A DNA stretch of 42,163 nucleotides from Puniceicoccales bacterium (GTDB lineage: Bacteria > Verrucomicrobiota > Verrucomicrobiia > Opitutales > JAIRKQ01). The notes under the pieces were generated by a model. It was not told the DNA's origin and did not search any database. It saw nothing but the letters and a program-made list of their open reading frames with translations. Position 1 is the stretch's first letter. Every line of letters begins with the position of its first letter. The stretch covers positions 1 through 42,163 of the forward strand of contig JAISYR010000005.1 in assembly GCA_031269795.1 (NCBI GenBank), given 5' to 3'. A program made the translations under genes and the position numbers. Of the stretch, positions 1 through 7,310 are shown one piece after another.

Positions 1-92
1 AGGAACACCCCACCGTCCAAAGGCATAGGGCGGTCACCAGTCCCGGAATCCATAGTCTTGAAAACATTGCCATCGGTCCCCCTTCCTTCCAT
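1..92 (-). CDS. Start of a second tail-fibre-like protein (partial, runs off left edge)
   Basis: An ATG at 92 overlaps the TGA of the preceding gene (TGATG), and the frame stays open for 30 codons to the window edge. The visible peptide contains GRGTDGNVFKTMDSGTGDRP. This resembles the segment GKGSDGQVLKSTIDGLGWED in the large fibre protein at 717-2396, a motif style common in phage tail fibres. It is therefore read as the N-terminus of another fibre or adhesin gene. Most of the gene lies outside the window, so function and length cannot be judged. Confidence 0.45.
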   Translation of the reverse strand, partial: MEGRGTDGNVFKTMDSGTGDRPMPLDGGVF

Positions 93-301
93 CAATGAAT
101 ACCGTTGTCCACCATCCCCAGCCTTCGAAAGCGACCGTATCCGAGCAAGTCCTCCACCCTGTCCATCCGTTTGATGATATCTTCCAACGCTGCCAGCACA
201 CACCGTTCGTCGGTGAGGATGACATCTGCAATCTTTTTCAAGATGAGGGCAGTGTCGAGGAGTGCCATGTGGGCATCGTAGTTGTCATGTTTTTGTTTCA
301 T
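92..301 (-). CDS. Small helical phage protein of unknown function
   Basis: This encodes 69 residues, mostly predicted helix with heptad-like hydrophobics and many charged residues (for example IIKRMDRVEDLL). The start is an ATG whose ATGA overlaps the stop of the upstream gene by 4 bases, with AAGGA about 8 bases before it. It sits between a fibre-assembly-like gene and a second fibre-like gene, so a role in tail-fibre assembly or as a small virion component is plausible. No family was recognised and no catalytic motif is visible. Confidence 0.6.
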   Translation of the reverse strand: MKQKHDNYDAHMALLDTALILKKIADVILTDERCVLAALEDIIKRMDRVEDLLGYGRFRRLGMVDNGIH

Positions 302-717
302 GGGTTATCCTTGTACGGTAACTCCTCGGCGATCCGGGAGCGGATATCCTTCCGCTGTGCGAGCAAATCCGTGATGGTGCCCTCCCAGGCGATTTTTTCG
401 TCTTCGGAGGAGTATTCCCCATTTGCTATTCTGTCACGGATGACAGCGATGTGGCTGGTGATGGGGTCGGATAGGGCGGCGTACCGTTCCTGGCGCCATG
501 CCTGCTGTTTTCCGTTGAAACTATGAGGTGGTTCCTGAGGAACTTCCGAAAGTTTGTAATAGATGCCATCGTTTTGGGTGTTGTAGGATGGGACGATTTG
601 TTCCTCCGTTTCTTCGATGGAATCCAGGGTGATGCCCTTGATTGTGGCGTTAAGCAACAGGTCATCCCGGGATTCGTTGAATGCCACGATGGAATTATTT
701 TTTTTACCGATAAACAT
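298..717 (-). CDS. Phage tail-fibre assembly-like protein
   Basis: This 139-residue soluble protein follows directly on the large fibre gene, whose stop overlaps its ATG (TAATG), and AAGGAG precedes the start. The C-terminal half (RQERYAALSDPITSHIAVIR, then W-x-x-TI and a closing EELPYKDNP) has the look of tail-fibre assembly or DUF4376-type proteins. In those, a region 'R..AY..DP......R......W...I..RFPYP' is usual. Position after the fibre supports a fibre chaperone. The match was made by eye, so the exact family is uncertain. Confidence 0.5.
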   Translation of the reverse strand: MFIGKKNNSIVAFNESRDDLLLNATIKGITLDSIEETEEQIVPSYNTQNDGIYYKLSEVPQEPPHSFNGKQQAWRQERYAALSDPITSHIAVIRDRIANGEYSSEDEKIAWEGTITDLLAQRKDIRSRIAEELPYKDNP

Positions 718-2396
718 TAGAGTGCTCCTTTTGAGTAGATAAATCGAAAAACATTAATGTAGAGGTTAGAATTGAACATTCTGAAAGCATATCCAGACCC
801 CACTGGAAATAACAAAAAGAGGCTCTTGTTAGTGGGATAGGTGGTGTCCCCGCCGCCGTACACTTCCGAACCTGCTTCTCCATTAATTATTACTTCTCCA
901 ATGATGTACGCATCGACGTTGAAGGTGTTACATTTAGTATATATCCACCCATCTGCAGGAGCAGTGTAGGTATCCCCCGTTGCCCCGTAGGTGATGTCAA
1001 CGTACTGGGAACTTGGTATCCAACCGTCGGAACTATCATCTCCACTACTACTACCACCAATCGCACTTACTATTCCCGTTGATGGGTTGACAGTAATGGT
1101 CGTTCCATCCGGCCTAATACCACCAAGCATATCCGCAGTTGCAATGGGTAGGGTATAGGACTGGTCATCGGCGGAAAGAACCCCATTTGTGATGGTAAGA
1201 TTGTCACCGACTTTAATCCCTCCCAGGGTATTCGCCGAAGCGGTGGGTAGCGTATAGGTTTGATCATCGGCGGAAAGAACCCCACCTGTGATGGTAAGAT
1301 TGTCACCGACTTTAACGCCTCCCAGGGTATCCGTCGAAGCGGTAGGTAGGGTATAAGACTGGTCATCGGCGGAAAGAACTCCATTTGCGATGGTAAGATT
1401 GCTTCCGACCTTAACGCCTCCCAGGGTATCCGCCGAAGCGGTGGGCAAGGCATAGGAGGAACTTTCATCTTCCCACCCAAGCCCATCGATCGTAGACTTT
1501 AAAACCTGGCCATCGGAACCCTTTCCCAATCTAACTGCTGCACCAGATTCACCGCCGACGATAAGATCTCCTGCGGTTGTCATTGGATTGACCATTCCTT
1601 CTTCGCTTGCATCCACCGAGGACGAAATTGTTACTTCGGAATCATTCGCCGCTATGCTAACGTTGTCACCAGCTTTCAACGTTTTAAATTTTAGATCCCC
1701 ATCGATTTTCTCCTTAAAAATAGCTATGCCAGTTCCCAAATTACTTGCCGAAGTAGCTTCTCCTTGTCCAGAAGCTGTATGCTGATCTACATAAGTTTTG
1801 ACGGCCCCCTGAGAAGGAACCATGGAATCGGAAGTTCCAAGGTTGGTGTTTGTGTCAATGGCTGCTAATTGTATGAATCTATTGTCGCATTCGTTGGACG
1901 TGTAATAGATCTTGATCGGATCAGGCGGTGTGGAAAGGTTACCCCCTCCTACTTCGAGAATGCGAACTATCCCAGCACACAGTGTTATAATTTTTGGAGT
2001 TGTGTCGATGGTTGTTGCCCAAATCGACAACCAATGATCGCCCACAACGACATTGCTTTCATCCGAAGAAAATGGGATTACTACGTGTTGTTTTGTTCCA
2101 TTCTCCCACGTTGCCGACGTCAAAGTATCATCGAAGGATGTACAAATTTTCTGCATGAGAGCAGGTGTGCTCGCCGATGGGACCTTTCCGTCATCTGTCA
2201 ATTTACGAATTGCGAGGGAAATACTTGCATAGTTTGACACGCTCCAAATGTTTTCACCGTTGAAAATACCAATTTCAAATCTGATATCGTTTCCTCGCCA
2301 AAATTGCGGAATCTCACCCCGGAGAACATCGATGGGATTATTAAAACTTGATGTGTCAGCCTTGATTCTGACGATTATTTCATTCAAATTGTCCAT
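717..2396 (-). CDS. Phage tail fibre / receptor-binding protein with tandem repeats
   Basis: This 559-residue protein has three parts. The N-terminal 150 residues form a globular domain (RGEIPQFWRGNDIRFEIGIF) probably used for attachment to the particle. The middle carries fibre signatures: SQGAVKTYVDQ near 195-205 and TAGDLIVGGESGAAVRLGKG near 274-293. Residues 319-417 are three copies of a 33-residue unit (TLGG[VI]KVG.NLTI..GVLSADDQ.YTLP), with a degenerate fourth unit. The C-terminus is glycine-rich, then a compact tip domain follows. Such repeats are typical of trimeric beta-structured fibres that bind the host surface. It lies directly downstream of head-tail proteins, and no sheath, tube or tape-measure gene stands before it. 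The start is the ATG at 2396, with only a weak ribosome binding site. Confidence 0.75.
   Translation of the reverse strand: MDNLNEIIVRIKADTSSFNNPIDVLRGEIPQFWRGNDIRFEIGIFNGENIWSVSNYASISLAIRKLTDDGKVPSASTPALMQKICTSFDDTLTSATWENGTKQHVVIPFSSDESNVVVGDHWLSIWATTIDTTPKIITLCAGIVRILEVGGGNLSTPPDPIKIYYTSNECDNRFIQLAAIDTNTNLGTSDSMVPSQGAVKTYVDQHTASGQGEATSASNLGTGIAIFKEKIDGDLKFKTLKAGDNVSIAANDSEVTISSSVDASEEGMVNPMTTAGDLIVGGESGAAVRLGKGSDGQVLKSTIDGLGWEDESSSYALPTASADTLGGVKVGSNLTIANGVLSADDQSYTLPTASTDTLGGVKVGDNLTITGGVLSADDQTYTLPTASANTLGGIKVGDNLTITNGVLSADDQSYTLPIATADMLGGIRPDGTTITVNPSTGIVSAIGGSSSGDDSSDGWIPSSQYVDITYGATGDTYTAPADGWIYTKCNTFNVDAYIIGEVIINGEAGSEVYGGGDTTYPTNKSLFLLFPVGSGYAFRMFNSNLYINVFRFIYSKGAL
1146..1442 (-). 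repeat. Three tandem 99-bp repeats inside the fibre gene
   Basis: Three nearly identical 99-bp units in phase encode the 33-residue fibre repeat. The block TAAGATTG with its flanks recurs near 1197, 1296 and 1395. The units differ mainly at synonymous or conservative positions. Downstream in translation the frame continues into a shortened, diverged fourth unit. Tandem identity of this kind allows repeat number to change by recombination. Confidence 0.85.
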
Positions 2397-2399
2397 ACT

Positions 2400-2792
2400 T
2401 TAATCTTTTGTAAAAATTCCACCTATAATTTTGTAAGCGTGGGATGAAACCACCCCTTCACTAACGGATTGCACTTCACCGATAACGACATCATTTAATG
2501 AATAAGTGTCTTGGGACGGCTCTTCGGTAATCACCAACGTTGACGATAAGTTTGTCAGCGATGCGGCATGTTGAATGGCATAGGCCTGCGCTTCTTCCAC
2601 CGAAGAATGTTTTTTGGACACCTTAAATTCCAATGTTGTCTGTTGGTTGCCACGATCAAATCCTCTTACGGCGATAGCTCTCATGGCAGGTGCGATTTGT
2701 ACCTGCCGAGAATTATTGATTTTTAGATCGTAGGGTTGCTCATTGGCAACATTCCCACCGGCTAAAATAATTGTTCCTATTGTAATTTTCAT
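2400..2792 (-). CDS. Small phage tail-associated protein, unknown family
   Basis: This 130-residue, beta-rich protein has no signal peptide or membrane segment. It begins MKITIGTIILAGGNVANEQP and contains a central EFKVSKKHSSVEEAQAYAI stretch. Its stop lies 3 bases before the fibre gene start, and it begins 3 bases after the gp37-like gene. It therefore belongs to the virion operon. Its size and position after the head-completion genes suggest a tail-tube-adjacent or connector component. No known family was recognised with confidence. Confidence 0.55.
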   Translation of the reverse strand: MKITIGTIILAGGNVANEQPYDLKINNSRQVQIAPAMRAIAVRGFDRGNQQTTLEFKVSKKHSSVEEAQAYAIQHAASLTNLSSTLVITEEPSQDTYSLNDVVIGEVQSVSEGVVSSHAYKIIGGIFTKD

Positions 2793-2795
2793 CGT

Positions 2796-3254
2796 CTAGG
2801 TAAATTTTAAATGGCATGGCATACCAAAACACATGGAAAAATAGTTAATATTATCCTCCCGTGTGACTTTGAAATTTTGTGGTCCCGAGGATAATTCCAG
2901 CTGATAATTCTCGTCTAAAATATTGGGATGCCACATGTGTAGATGCTGCATGACTATTTCAGCCAACGACAACAAACTTTTGCCCAATTTGTTCATTGCG
3001 GTGTTTTCTACGATTTTTATCTCGATGGTTACGTCATGGAAAATAGGACCCACCACATGGGCGTAGGCATGACTTGGAATGGGAGGCATGAGCACGATCA
3101 CTACGCCGATACCCGTTTTGACATTTGCCTCAATGACAGAATGTAGGTCGCTCTGCTTGTACGTCAAAATTGGAACATTTCGCAATTCGCTCAGAGCCAG
3201 TAATCGTTTTTCGATCGCATCCTGTAATTTTTCCAAAATTCCTTCCGTCTTCAT
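2796..3254 (-). CDS. Head-tail joining protein, Mu gp37/DUF1834-like
   Basis: This 152-residue protein starts at the ATG at 3254, which has GGGAGG about 9 bases upstream. A TTG two codons earlier would be too close to that site. The N-terminal helix (ILEKLQDAIEKRLLALSELR) is followed by alternating strands and the segment IFHDVTIEIKIVEN. This is the architecture of small tail-terminator/completion proteins such as Mu gp37 (DUF1834). Its place right after a gp36-like gene matches Mu-like order. The start lies 2 bases after the preceding stop. Confidence 0.55.
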   Translation of the reverse strand: MKTEGILEKLQDAIEKRLLALSELRNVPILTYKQSDLHSVIEANVKTGIGVVIVLMPPIPSHAYAHVVGPIFHDVTIEIKIVENTAMNKLGKSLLSLAEIVMQHLHMWHPNILDENYQLELSSGPQNFKVTREDNINYFSMCFGMPCHLKFT

Positions 3255-3256
3255 GG

Positions 3257-3730
3257 TCAAAAACCTCCCAAAGATTTTTCGGATGCATGGCGTAGCCTAC
3301 GGTGCACAACTTGGCATCCAACATTTGAGCTAAAATCACCGGTTACCAGGGCATCGTCTGGAACGGATACGGGAACTTCTCCCTGGGCAATGCGCCTTAG
3401 ATAATCCTTCGCATCGGTTGCCAAACGAATTTGGTCGGCCGTCAATTTCAAACCAGGCAAGCGGGTCTGTGCACTTTCCAAAATTAGGTAACATGCAAAA
3501 CTTTTTAAATCATGGGGAATTTTTGTCCTATCCGCACTTAGCAAATTATGTCTATTGCCACTGATTTCAGCACGAATGCGGGCTGTAATGTCCCCAATGA
3601 TTTCGTCGATTGGGTTTGTTTGATCATTCGCCATTTCCAGAGTTTTCAAAGCGTTCAGCTGAGTCGAACATAAATAGTCGTAAAGATCTGAAATTTGTAT
3701 AGTTATCCACGTTGCCATAAAACTTTTCAT
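3257..3730 (-). CDS. Mu gp36-like (DUF1320) head-completion protein
   Basis: This 157-residue protein can start at ATG 3730, or more typically at ATG 3718 (MATWITIQISDLYDYL), since DUF1320 proteins begin with a short '..IT..DL...' stretch. The middle contains IDEIIGDITARIRAEISGNR and later LKSFACYLILESAQTR. Both are typical of Mu gp36-type proteins, in which helices bearing 'A...I..Y....Y' and 'L......A.Y.L' pack into the head-tail connector. The gene lies between major capsid and gp37-like genes, as in Mu-like phages. A hairpin separates it from the capsid gene. Confidence 0.6.
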   Translation of the reverse strand: MKSFMATWITIQISDLYDYLCSTQLNALKTLEMANDQTNPIDEIIGDITARIRAEISGNRHNLLSADRTKIPHDLKSFACYLILESAQTRLPGLKLTADQIRLATDAKDYLRRIAQGEVPVSVPDDALVTGDFSSNVGCQVVHRRLRHASEKSLGGF

Positions 3731-3744
3731 TGAGGGATTAGGGG

Positions 3745-3777
3745 TATCCGGAAAGATTTTTGAAACCTTCCCGGATA
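3745..3777 (-). promoter_or_regulatory. Intercistronic hairpin after the major capsid gene
   Basis: The RNA from the minus strand can fold ATCCGGGAAGG (3766-3776) against the ATCCGGAAAG copy (3746-3755), giving a roughly 9-bp stem with one bulge and an A/T-rich loop. It has no T-run on the minus strand, so it is more likely a processing, stabilising or attenuating hairpin than a full terminator. It could lower expression of downstream genes relative to capsid. Confidence 0.45.
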
Positions 3778-3802
3778 TGGGTGTAGGTCTATTATGTTGC
3801 TG

Positions 3803-4759
3803 TTATGCTGCTGCTACCGTGAGCTTTCTTATGCCTTCTTTTGAGGTCAAAACCACATTGCTGTAGTGTTCGACCGTCAAATCCGTAAACTTGCTGTGTT
3901 CATCCGCATACACACGAAATGTGCTACCGCCGTCGATGGGGGTAACGAACCGCTTAATATTGGCCGGTTCATCTTTCATAATGTCATTTCGGGTATAGAA
4001 CGCATATATCTTGTTTCCAAGCAGATTGGATTTTGCCGCACCATTTTGGAAACGAGCACTCATTACGCGTACTTCGTCGACGAACAGCTTTCTCGCCAGT
4101 TCCTCCGGAGTTAACCCTGCTGCCCGTGCCGCTCCAGCCGTATTTTGTGCATCGTAGGAATCACTCCTCAAGTCCCATGCACCTTCTCCGATGACAATCC
4201 TATTCGGGCGGATACCGGTAATATCTGCTGCCGCTTCCAATTCGGCCCGAATGTGAGAGTCCGGATTGGTGGAAGATCCCCAAATGTAGCTGGCAGAAAC
4301 AGATCCAGCATTATCTTCCAATGCAGAAATTGCACGGCGTAATTCATTGCGCAGCAGGCGCTGGAGTAGTAACTGGACATAGCGTTCCCTCCAGTCGTCT
4401 CCAGCCACATCGTCGTGGTCGACCCTAACCGTCAAGCCCTTGTTATAGGTCCGAGATGTTATGGAAGTTCCGACGAATTCTATACGCTTGAAAGATGCAC
4501 CAATTGATCGGATGTCATCGGTCTCAGACAAAAAGCATTGTTCATTGTTTGAGAGCTTGAACTCAAAACGTTTTGCTACGGGGATAACCGGCGCAATAAA
4601 ATTCAGTAACTCTTCTATTTGCTCCGAATCTTTCCAGCCTACTGTAAATGCAGTTAAGGGTTCCGAATATGTCGATGCGGTAAACCTCGCCTCATTGGCA
4701 GCACAAATTGTGCCGCATTCCTGAAAACCATCATCTTTTGGTAAAATTTCTATGTTCAT
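3803..4759 (-). CDS. Phage major capsid protein
   Basis: This 318-residue protein has a good ribosome binding site (AAGGA before ATG 4759). Features of the HK97-fold/Mu-like major capsid group include the substrate-strand region ITSRTYNKGLTVRVDHDDV, the long helix WRERYVQLLLQRLLRNELRR, and the loop PNRIVIGEGAWDLRSD. The motif LARKLFVDEVRVMSARFQNG near residues 219-238 and the late strand ADEHSKFTDLTVEHY also fit. No separate scaffold domain is seen at its N-terminus. The upstream protease and decoration genes complete the usual capsid maturation module. It would assemble the icosahedral shell. Confidence 0.8.
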   Translation of the reverse strand: MNIEILPKDDGFQECGTICAANEARFTASTYSEPLTAFTVGWKDSEQIEELLNFIAPVIPVAKRFEFKLSNNEQCFLSETDDIRSIGASFKRIEFVGTSITSRTYNKGLTVRVDHDDVAGDDWRERYVQLLLQRLLRNELRRAISALEDNAGSVSASYIWGSSTNPDSHIRAELEAAADITGIRPNRIVIGEGAWDLRSDSYDAQNTAGAARAAGLTPEELARKLFVDEVRVMSARFQNGAAKSNLLGNKIYAFYTRNDIMKDEPANIKRFVTPIDGGSTFRVYADEHSKFTDLTVEHYSNVVLTSKEGIRKLTVAAA

Positions 4760-4779
4760 AGGATCCTTTTGGTTAAATT

Positions 4780-5229
4780 TTAGCTACCTTTGACTACGTG
4801 TTGTTGGGGGACACAGCTCATAAATTCTATGACCTGGCCATCCACCGTTGCCGACGTTAGTGCGATGCCTATCATTGTATAGGTTTGGTCATTTGCCGTC
4901 GGTGCCGGTAAAGATTTTACTTTCCCGTTTCCTGCGGGAATAAGGATCGAACCTGCCGTAACCGCCGTACTGGCTATCGCTTGCAGCGTATTAGGGGATC
5001 CAAGCAATGCGACGTTAACAATTTCTTTGGACCCTTCCGGGGTAGGAGCGGCTGCTTCATCGGTGATAATTCCAATGGGCAAATCGGATAGGCCACAGAG
5101 AGCAACGTCGGTCTTTTGGGTCCCAAATTTACCGAGGAGATATTTGGTTGGGATGGCTCCTTCTGCCTGCTTGGTAATATTACAAGCATGGGTCCCAATG
5201 GCGGAATTTGATAATATTAATTGTGTCAT
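4780..5229 (-). CDS. Capsid decoration-like protein (DUF2190-like)
   Basis: This 149-residue, Ala/Thr/Gly-rich beta protein has AGGA before its ATG. It opens TQLILSNSAIGTHACNITKQ and contains repeated small-residue strands (GLSDLPIGIITDEAAAP; TAVTAGSILIPAGNGKV). Proteins of this size and composition placed between protease and major capsid are usually head decoration/stabilisation proteins such as lambda gpD analogues or DUF2190. Its stop lies 20 bases before the capsid start. Assignment depends on both position and style. Confidence 0.6.
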   Translation of the reverse strand: MTQLILSNSAIGTHACNITKQAEGAIPTKYLLGKFGTQKTDVALCGLSDLPIGIITDEAAAPTPEGSKEIVNVALLGSPNTLQAIASTAVTAGSILIPAGNGKVKSLPAPTANDQTYTMIGIALTSATVDGQVIEFMSCVPQQHVVKGS

Positions 5230-5245
5230 AATTTCCTAGTTAAGG

Positions 5246-6031
5246 TTAAAGGTTTTTATTGAACAATGCGGGATTGTTGCGTTTGACCGCATTCCAAGCG
5301 TCATTGTATTTTTCTGAAAATTTTCGCATGCGTTCGAAGACAAGTTCCAATATTCTTTCGCAATTTGATTTGTTAAAAATTGGTTGTTTCAAATCTTCCG
5401 TCTGCGAAACCGTATGGAGGACTATCTGGGACGGTAAAATTAAAATGTCTTCATCCACGGAATCCGTCGCCCGCTGTCCAGGCTGCTTTTTACTTCCCGG
5501 AAGAATATTTTCGGAGCTAACATCCTGACAGTTCCTTGGACTATCGGTTACAAAATCTTTCACGCTATCATCGCCTGGCGATGCCACTTGTCCGTCAATC
5601 TTTTCAACTTTTGATACGTGGTCACATCTGATATTTGGATGGTTGGTTAATCCGACTGACAACAGGCGTTTGGGAGACAACTTGCCGTCCCAGGTTGGAG
5701 TTGTCAACCACCGCGGAGACAGGTACCTGAGGATACCATTTTTAAATAACTCTTGGCCAATATCCGTCCATTTTACCAGAATCCACAGGGCATTATCTTC
5801 CACTTTCATATTTTCTATGCGGCCATAAACCCTATTGTTTTTCGACCCAAATTCCGGGTCATCGGGATGGCCGATAAAGATTGGAAGCCCTTGAAATCTG
5901 CGCATTAGGCGCCCTCGCAGGGAATGGAAGGAATCGATAATTCTTTCGGCAGCCTTGGAATCCAAAAGTTGTGTCCCTTTGGGATGGAAATATTCGCCAC
6001 AATTTACTAATTTTAACCATTCAACGTGCAT
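5246..6031 (-). CDS. Phage prohead protease (Mu gp32/I-like)
   Basis: This 261-residue protein is read from ATG 6031, which has a near-perfect GGAGGAGG site about 6 bases upstream. A longer frame from 6055 would bury that site. The first 130 residues carry marks of the Mu-like protease family: FIGHPDDPEF, then GRIENMKVEDNALWILVKWT, then the conserved LSPRW and SVGLTNHPNI. The last third is low complexity and charged and probably acts as a scaffold tail, as in Mu where protease and scaffold share a gene. It would cut scaffold and capsid precursors during head maturation. It overlaps the portal gene by 11 bases. No MuF (gp30) gene lies between them. Confidence 0.75.
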   Translation of the reverse strand: MHVEWLKLVNCGEYFHPKGTQLLDSKAAERIIDSFHSLRGRLMRRFQGLPIFIGHPDDPEFGSKNNRVYGRIENMKVEDNALWILVKWTDIGQELFKNGILRYLSPRWLTTPTWDGKLSPKRLLSVGLTNHPNIRCDHVSKVEKIDGQVASPGDDSVKDFVTDSPRNCQDVSSENILPGSKKQPGQRATDSVDEDILILPSQIVLHTVSQTEDLKQPIFNKSNCERILELVFERMRKFSEKYNDAWNAVKRNNPALFNKNL

Positions 6032-7310
6032 CACGACCTCCTCCAACTTCGCCATTACTTTCGGACCGCACCAGGGAAGTTAGCATCTGCTCACCTTCAT
6101 TTGGCGTTGCCAAGTTAAATCTTTCCCGAATATCATTTATCGAGATTGGAACTCCCATTTTGTATAATTCCCGGTACAAATTCAGCTCATCGGCCACGTT
6201 TCGTTTAACATTTGGAATAAACTTTATGTATGCCTTTATGGGAACATCGCCGAACAGATATTTTACGACAAATTTGTCGACCTGTGCATTGAGGGCTTCC
6301 GAAATCATTCCCGCATCATCATCTTCCAAAATCGCCGTTTCATCGGCTTGTAGGGATGCTCCCGCTCCGTTTTCCCTCGATAATGTTGCCAGATCGGAAC
6401 CTCTCCAGAGTGCAGAAATTGCACGGTCCATTCGGTCTATTAATTTTGGATAGGGCAATTCCCCCTTCGTCGATAGATCTATTGCTTCGATGTCAGTACC
6501 CTTCGACATCAATGCGCTAAATTCAGCCCCAAAATCTTCCACGGCATCACGGGCTGATTCCCATTGTTCCGTATTTGGAACTGCATCGGTAACACCTTTC
6601 ACCCCTGGCATACCATTCCGTTCACAATAAACCAGCCAGTCGCGCAATGGCAGATGTTTAAACAGGTATGCAATGGAACATGCTTCCATCAGACCATCCC
6701 CGGTTGTTACCAGCCATGCTCCTGCTTCCAAAGGAATGCCGGATGTGGCGCCTTCATTCGTCAAAAACTTCAATTTGCCATCGCGGTTTTCAAAAAACCA
6801 CAGTGGGACAAATCGGAATGTGGCGGTTAGTAACGTCGAAGGCGTCATAGGTTTTAGTCTTGGAGAATCTTTTTCCGCCGCCGAAATTTCACGGGGTTCG
6901 AAAATTATTTCATGGATGGCATATTTTTTGCCAACGGCATCCATCATTTGACGTACCAGCAGAGATATCCCTCCGAGCTCATTGCCATCGCACGCGTTTG
7001 TTGTCGACAAATTGTTATAGAAATATTCCAGTGCGATTTTCTGGTCCCTGGCCAGGTCAGAATCGTCGACCGATAAAATTTCCCAATGCAACCGGGCGAT
7101 TGATTTCTTTCTCTTACTTGCCACTCCCTGAATGACATCATCCCGACGTTCAATGGCATCCCACGTCAGAGCAGCAGCTTTCAAATACCCTGCAGAAAAA
7201 GCATCCAACATCTGTGACAATGAATCCGGTGTCAGAGTTTTGATTGGATTAAACCGTGCCCGCATGGAATTCTTCACGCGAATTTCTGAAATTTGTGATA
7301 CCGTTTTCAT
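6021..7310 (-). CDS. Phage portal protein, DUF935 / Mu gp29-like
   Basis: This 429-residue protein forms the dodecameric DNA gate at one capsid vertex. Family marks are the early helix LTPDSLSQMLDAFSAGYL, the segment WDAIERRDDVIQGVASKRKK (typical 'W..i..rD..i..v...R..av'), and the central RDWLVYCERNGMPGVKGV, which is the classic DUF935 stretch. A C-terminal MGVPISINDIRERFNLATPN follows. Its ATG overlaps the terminase stop by 4 bases (ATGA), with AAGGAG upstream. Length is slightly below the usual 480-520 residues because the C-terminal tail is short. Confidence 0.85.
   Translation of the reverse strand: MKTVSQISEIRVKNSMRARFNPIKTLTPDSLSQMLDAFSAGYLKAAALTWDAIERRDDVIQGVASKRKKSIARLHWEILSVDDSDLARDQKIALEYFYNNLSTTNACDGNELGGISLLVRQMMDAVGKKYAIHEIIFEPREISAAEKDSPRLKPMTPSTLLTATFRFVPLWFFENRDGKLKFLTNEGATSGIPLEAGAWLVTTGDGLMEACSIAYLFKHLPLRDWLVYCERNGMPGVKGVTDAVPNTEQWESARDAVEDFGAEFSALMSKGTDIEAIDLSTKGELPYPKLIDRMDRAISALWRGSDLATLSRENGAGASLQADETAILEDDDAGMISEALNAQVDKFVVKYLFGDVPIKAYIKFIPNVKRNVADELNLYRELYKMGVPISINDIRERFNLATPNEGEQMLTSLVRSESNGEVGGGRDAR

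Noticed and set aside
34..231. Minus-strand open frame of 65 codons at the left edge
   Set aside because: It overlaps the better-supported small gene at 92-301 in another frame, is Trp-rich in an unnatural way, and has no binding site.
95..526. Plus-strand open frame of 143 codons opposite the phage genes
   Set aside because: It is the mirror of two coupled phage genes on the minus strand, and its sequence has no protein-like family features.
1070..1486. Minus-strand frame with repeated MGFFPPM-type units
   Set aside because: The periodicity is just the fibre repeats read in another frame.
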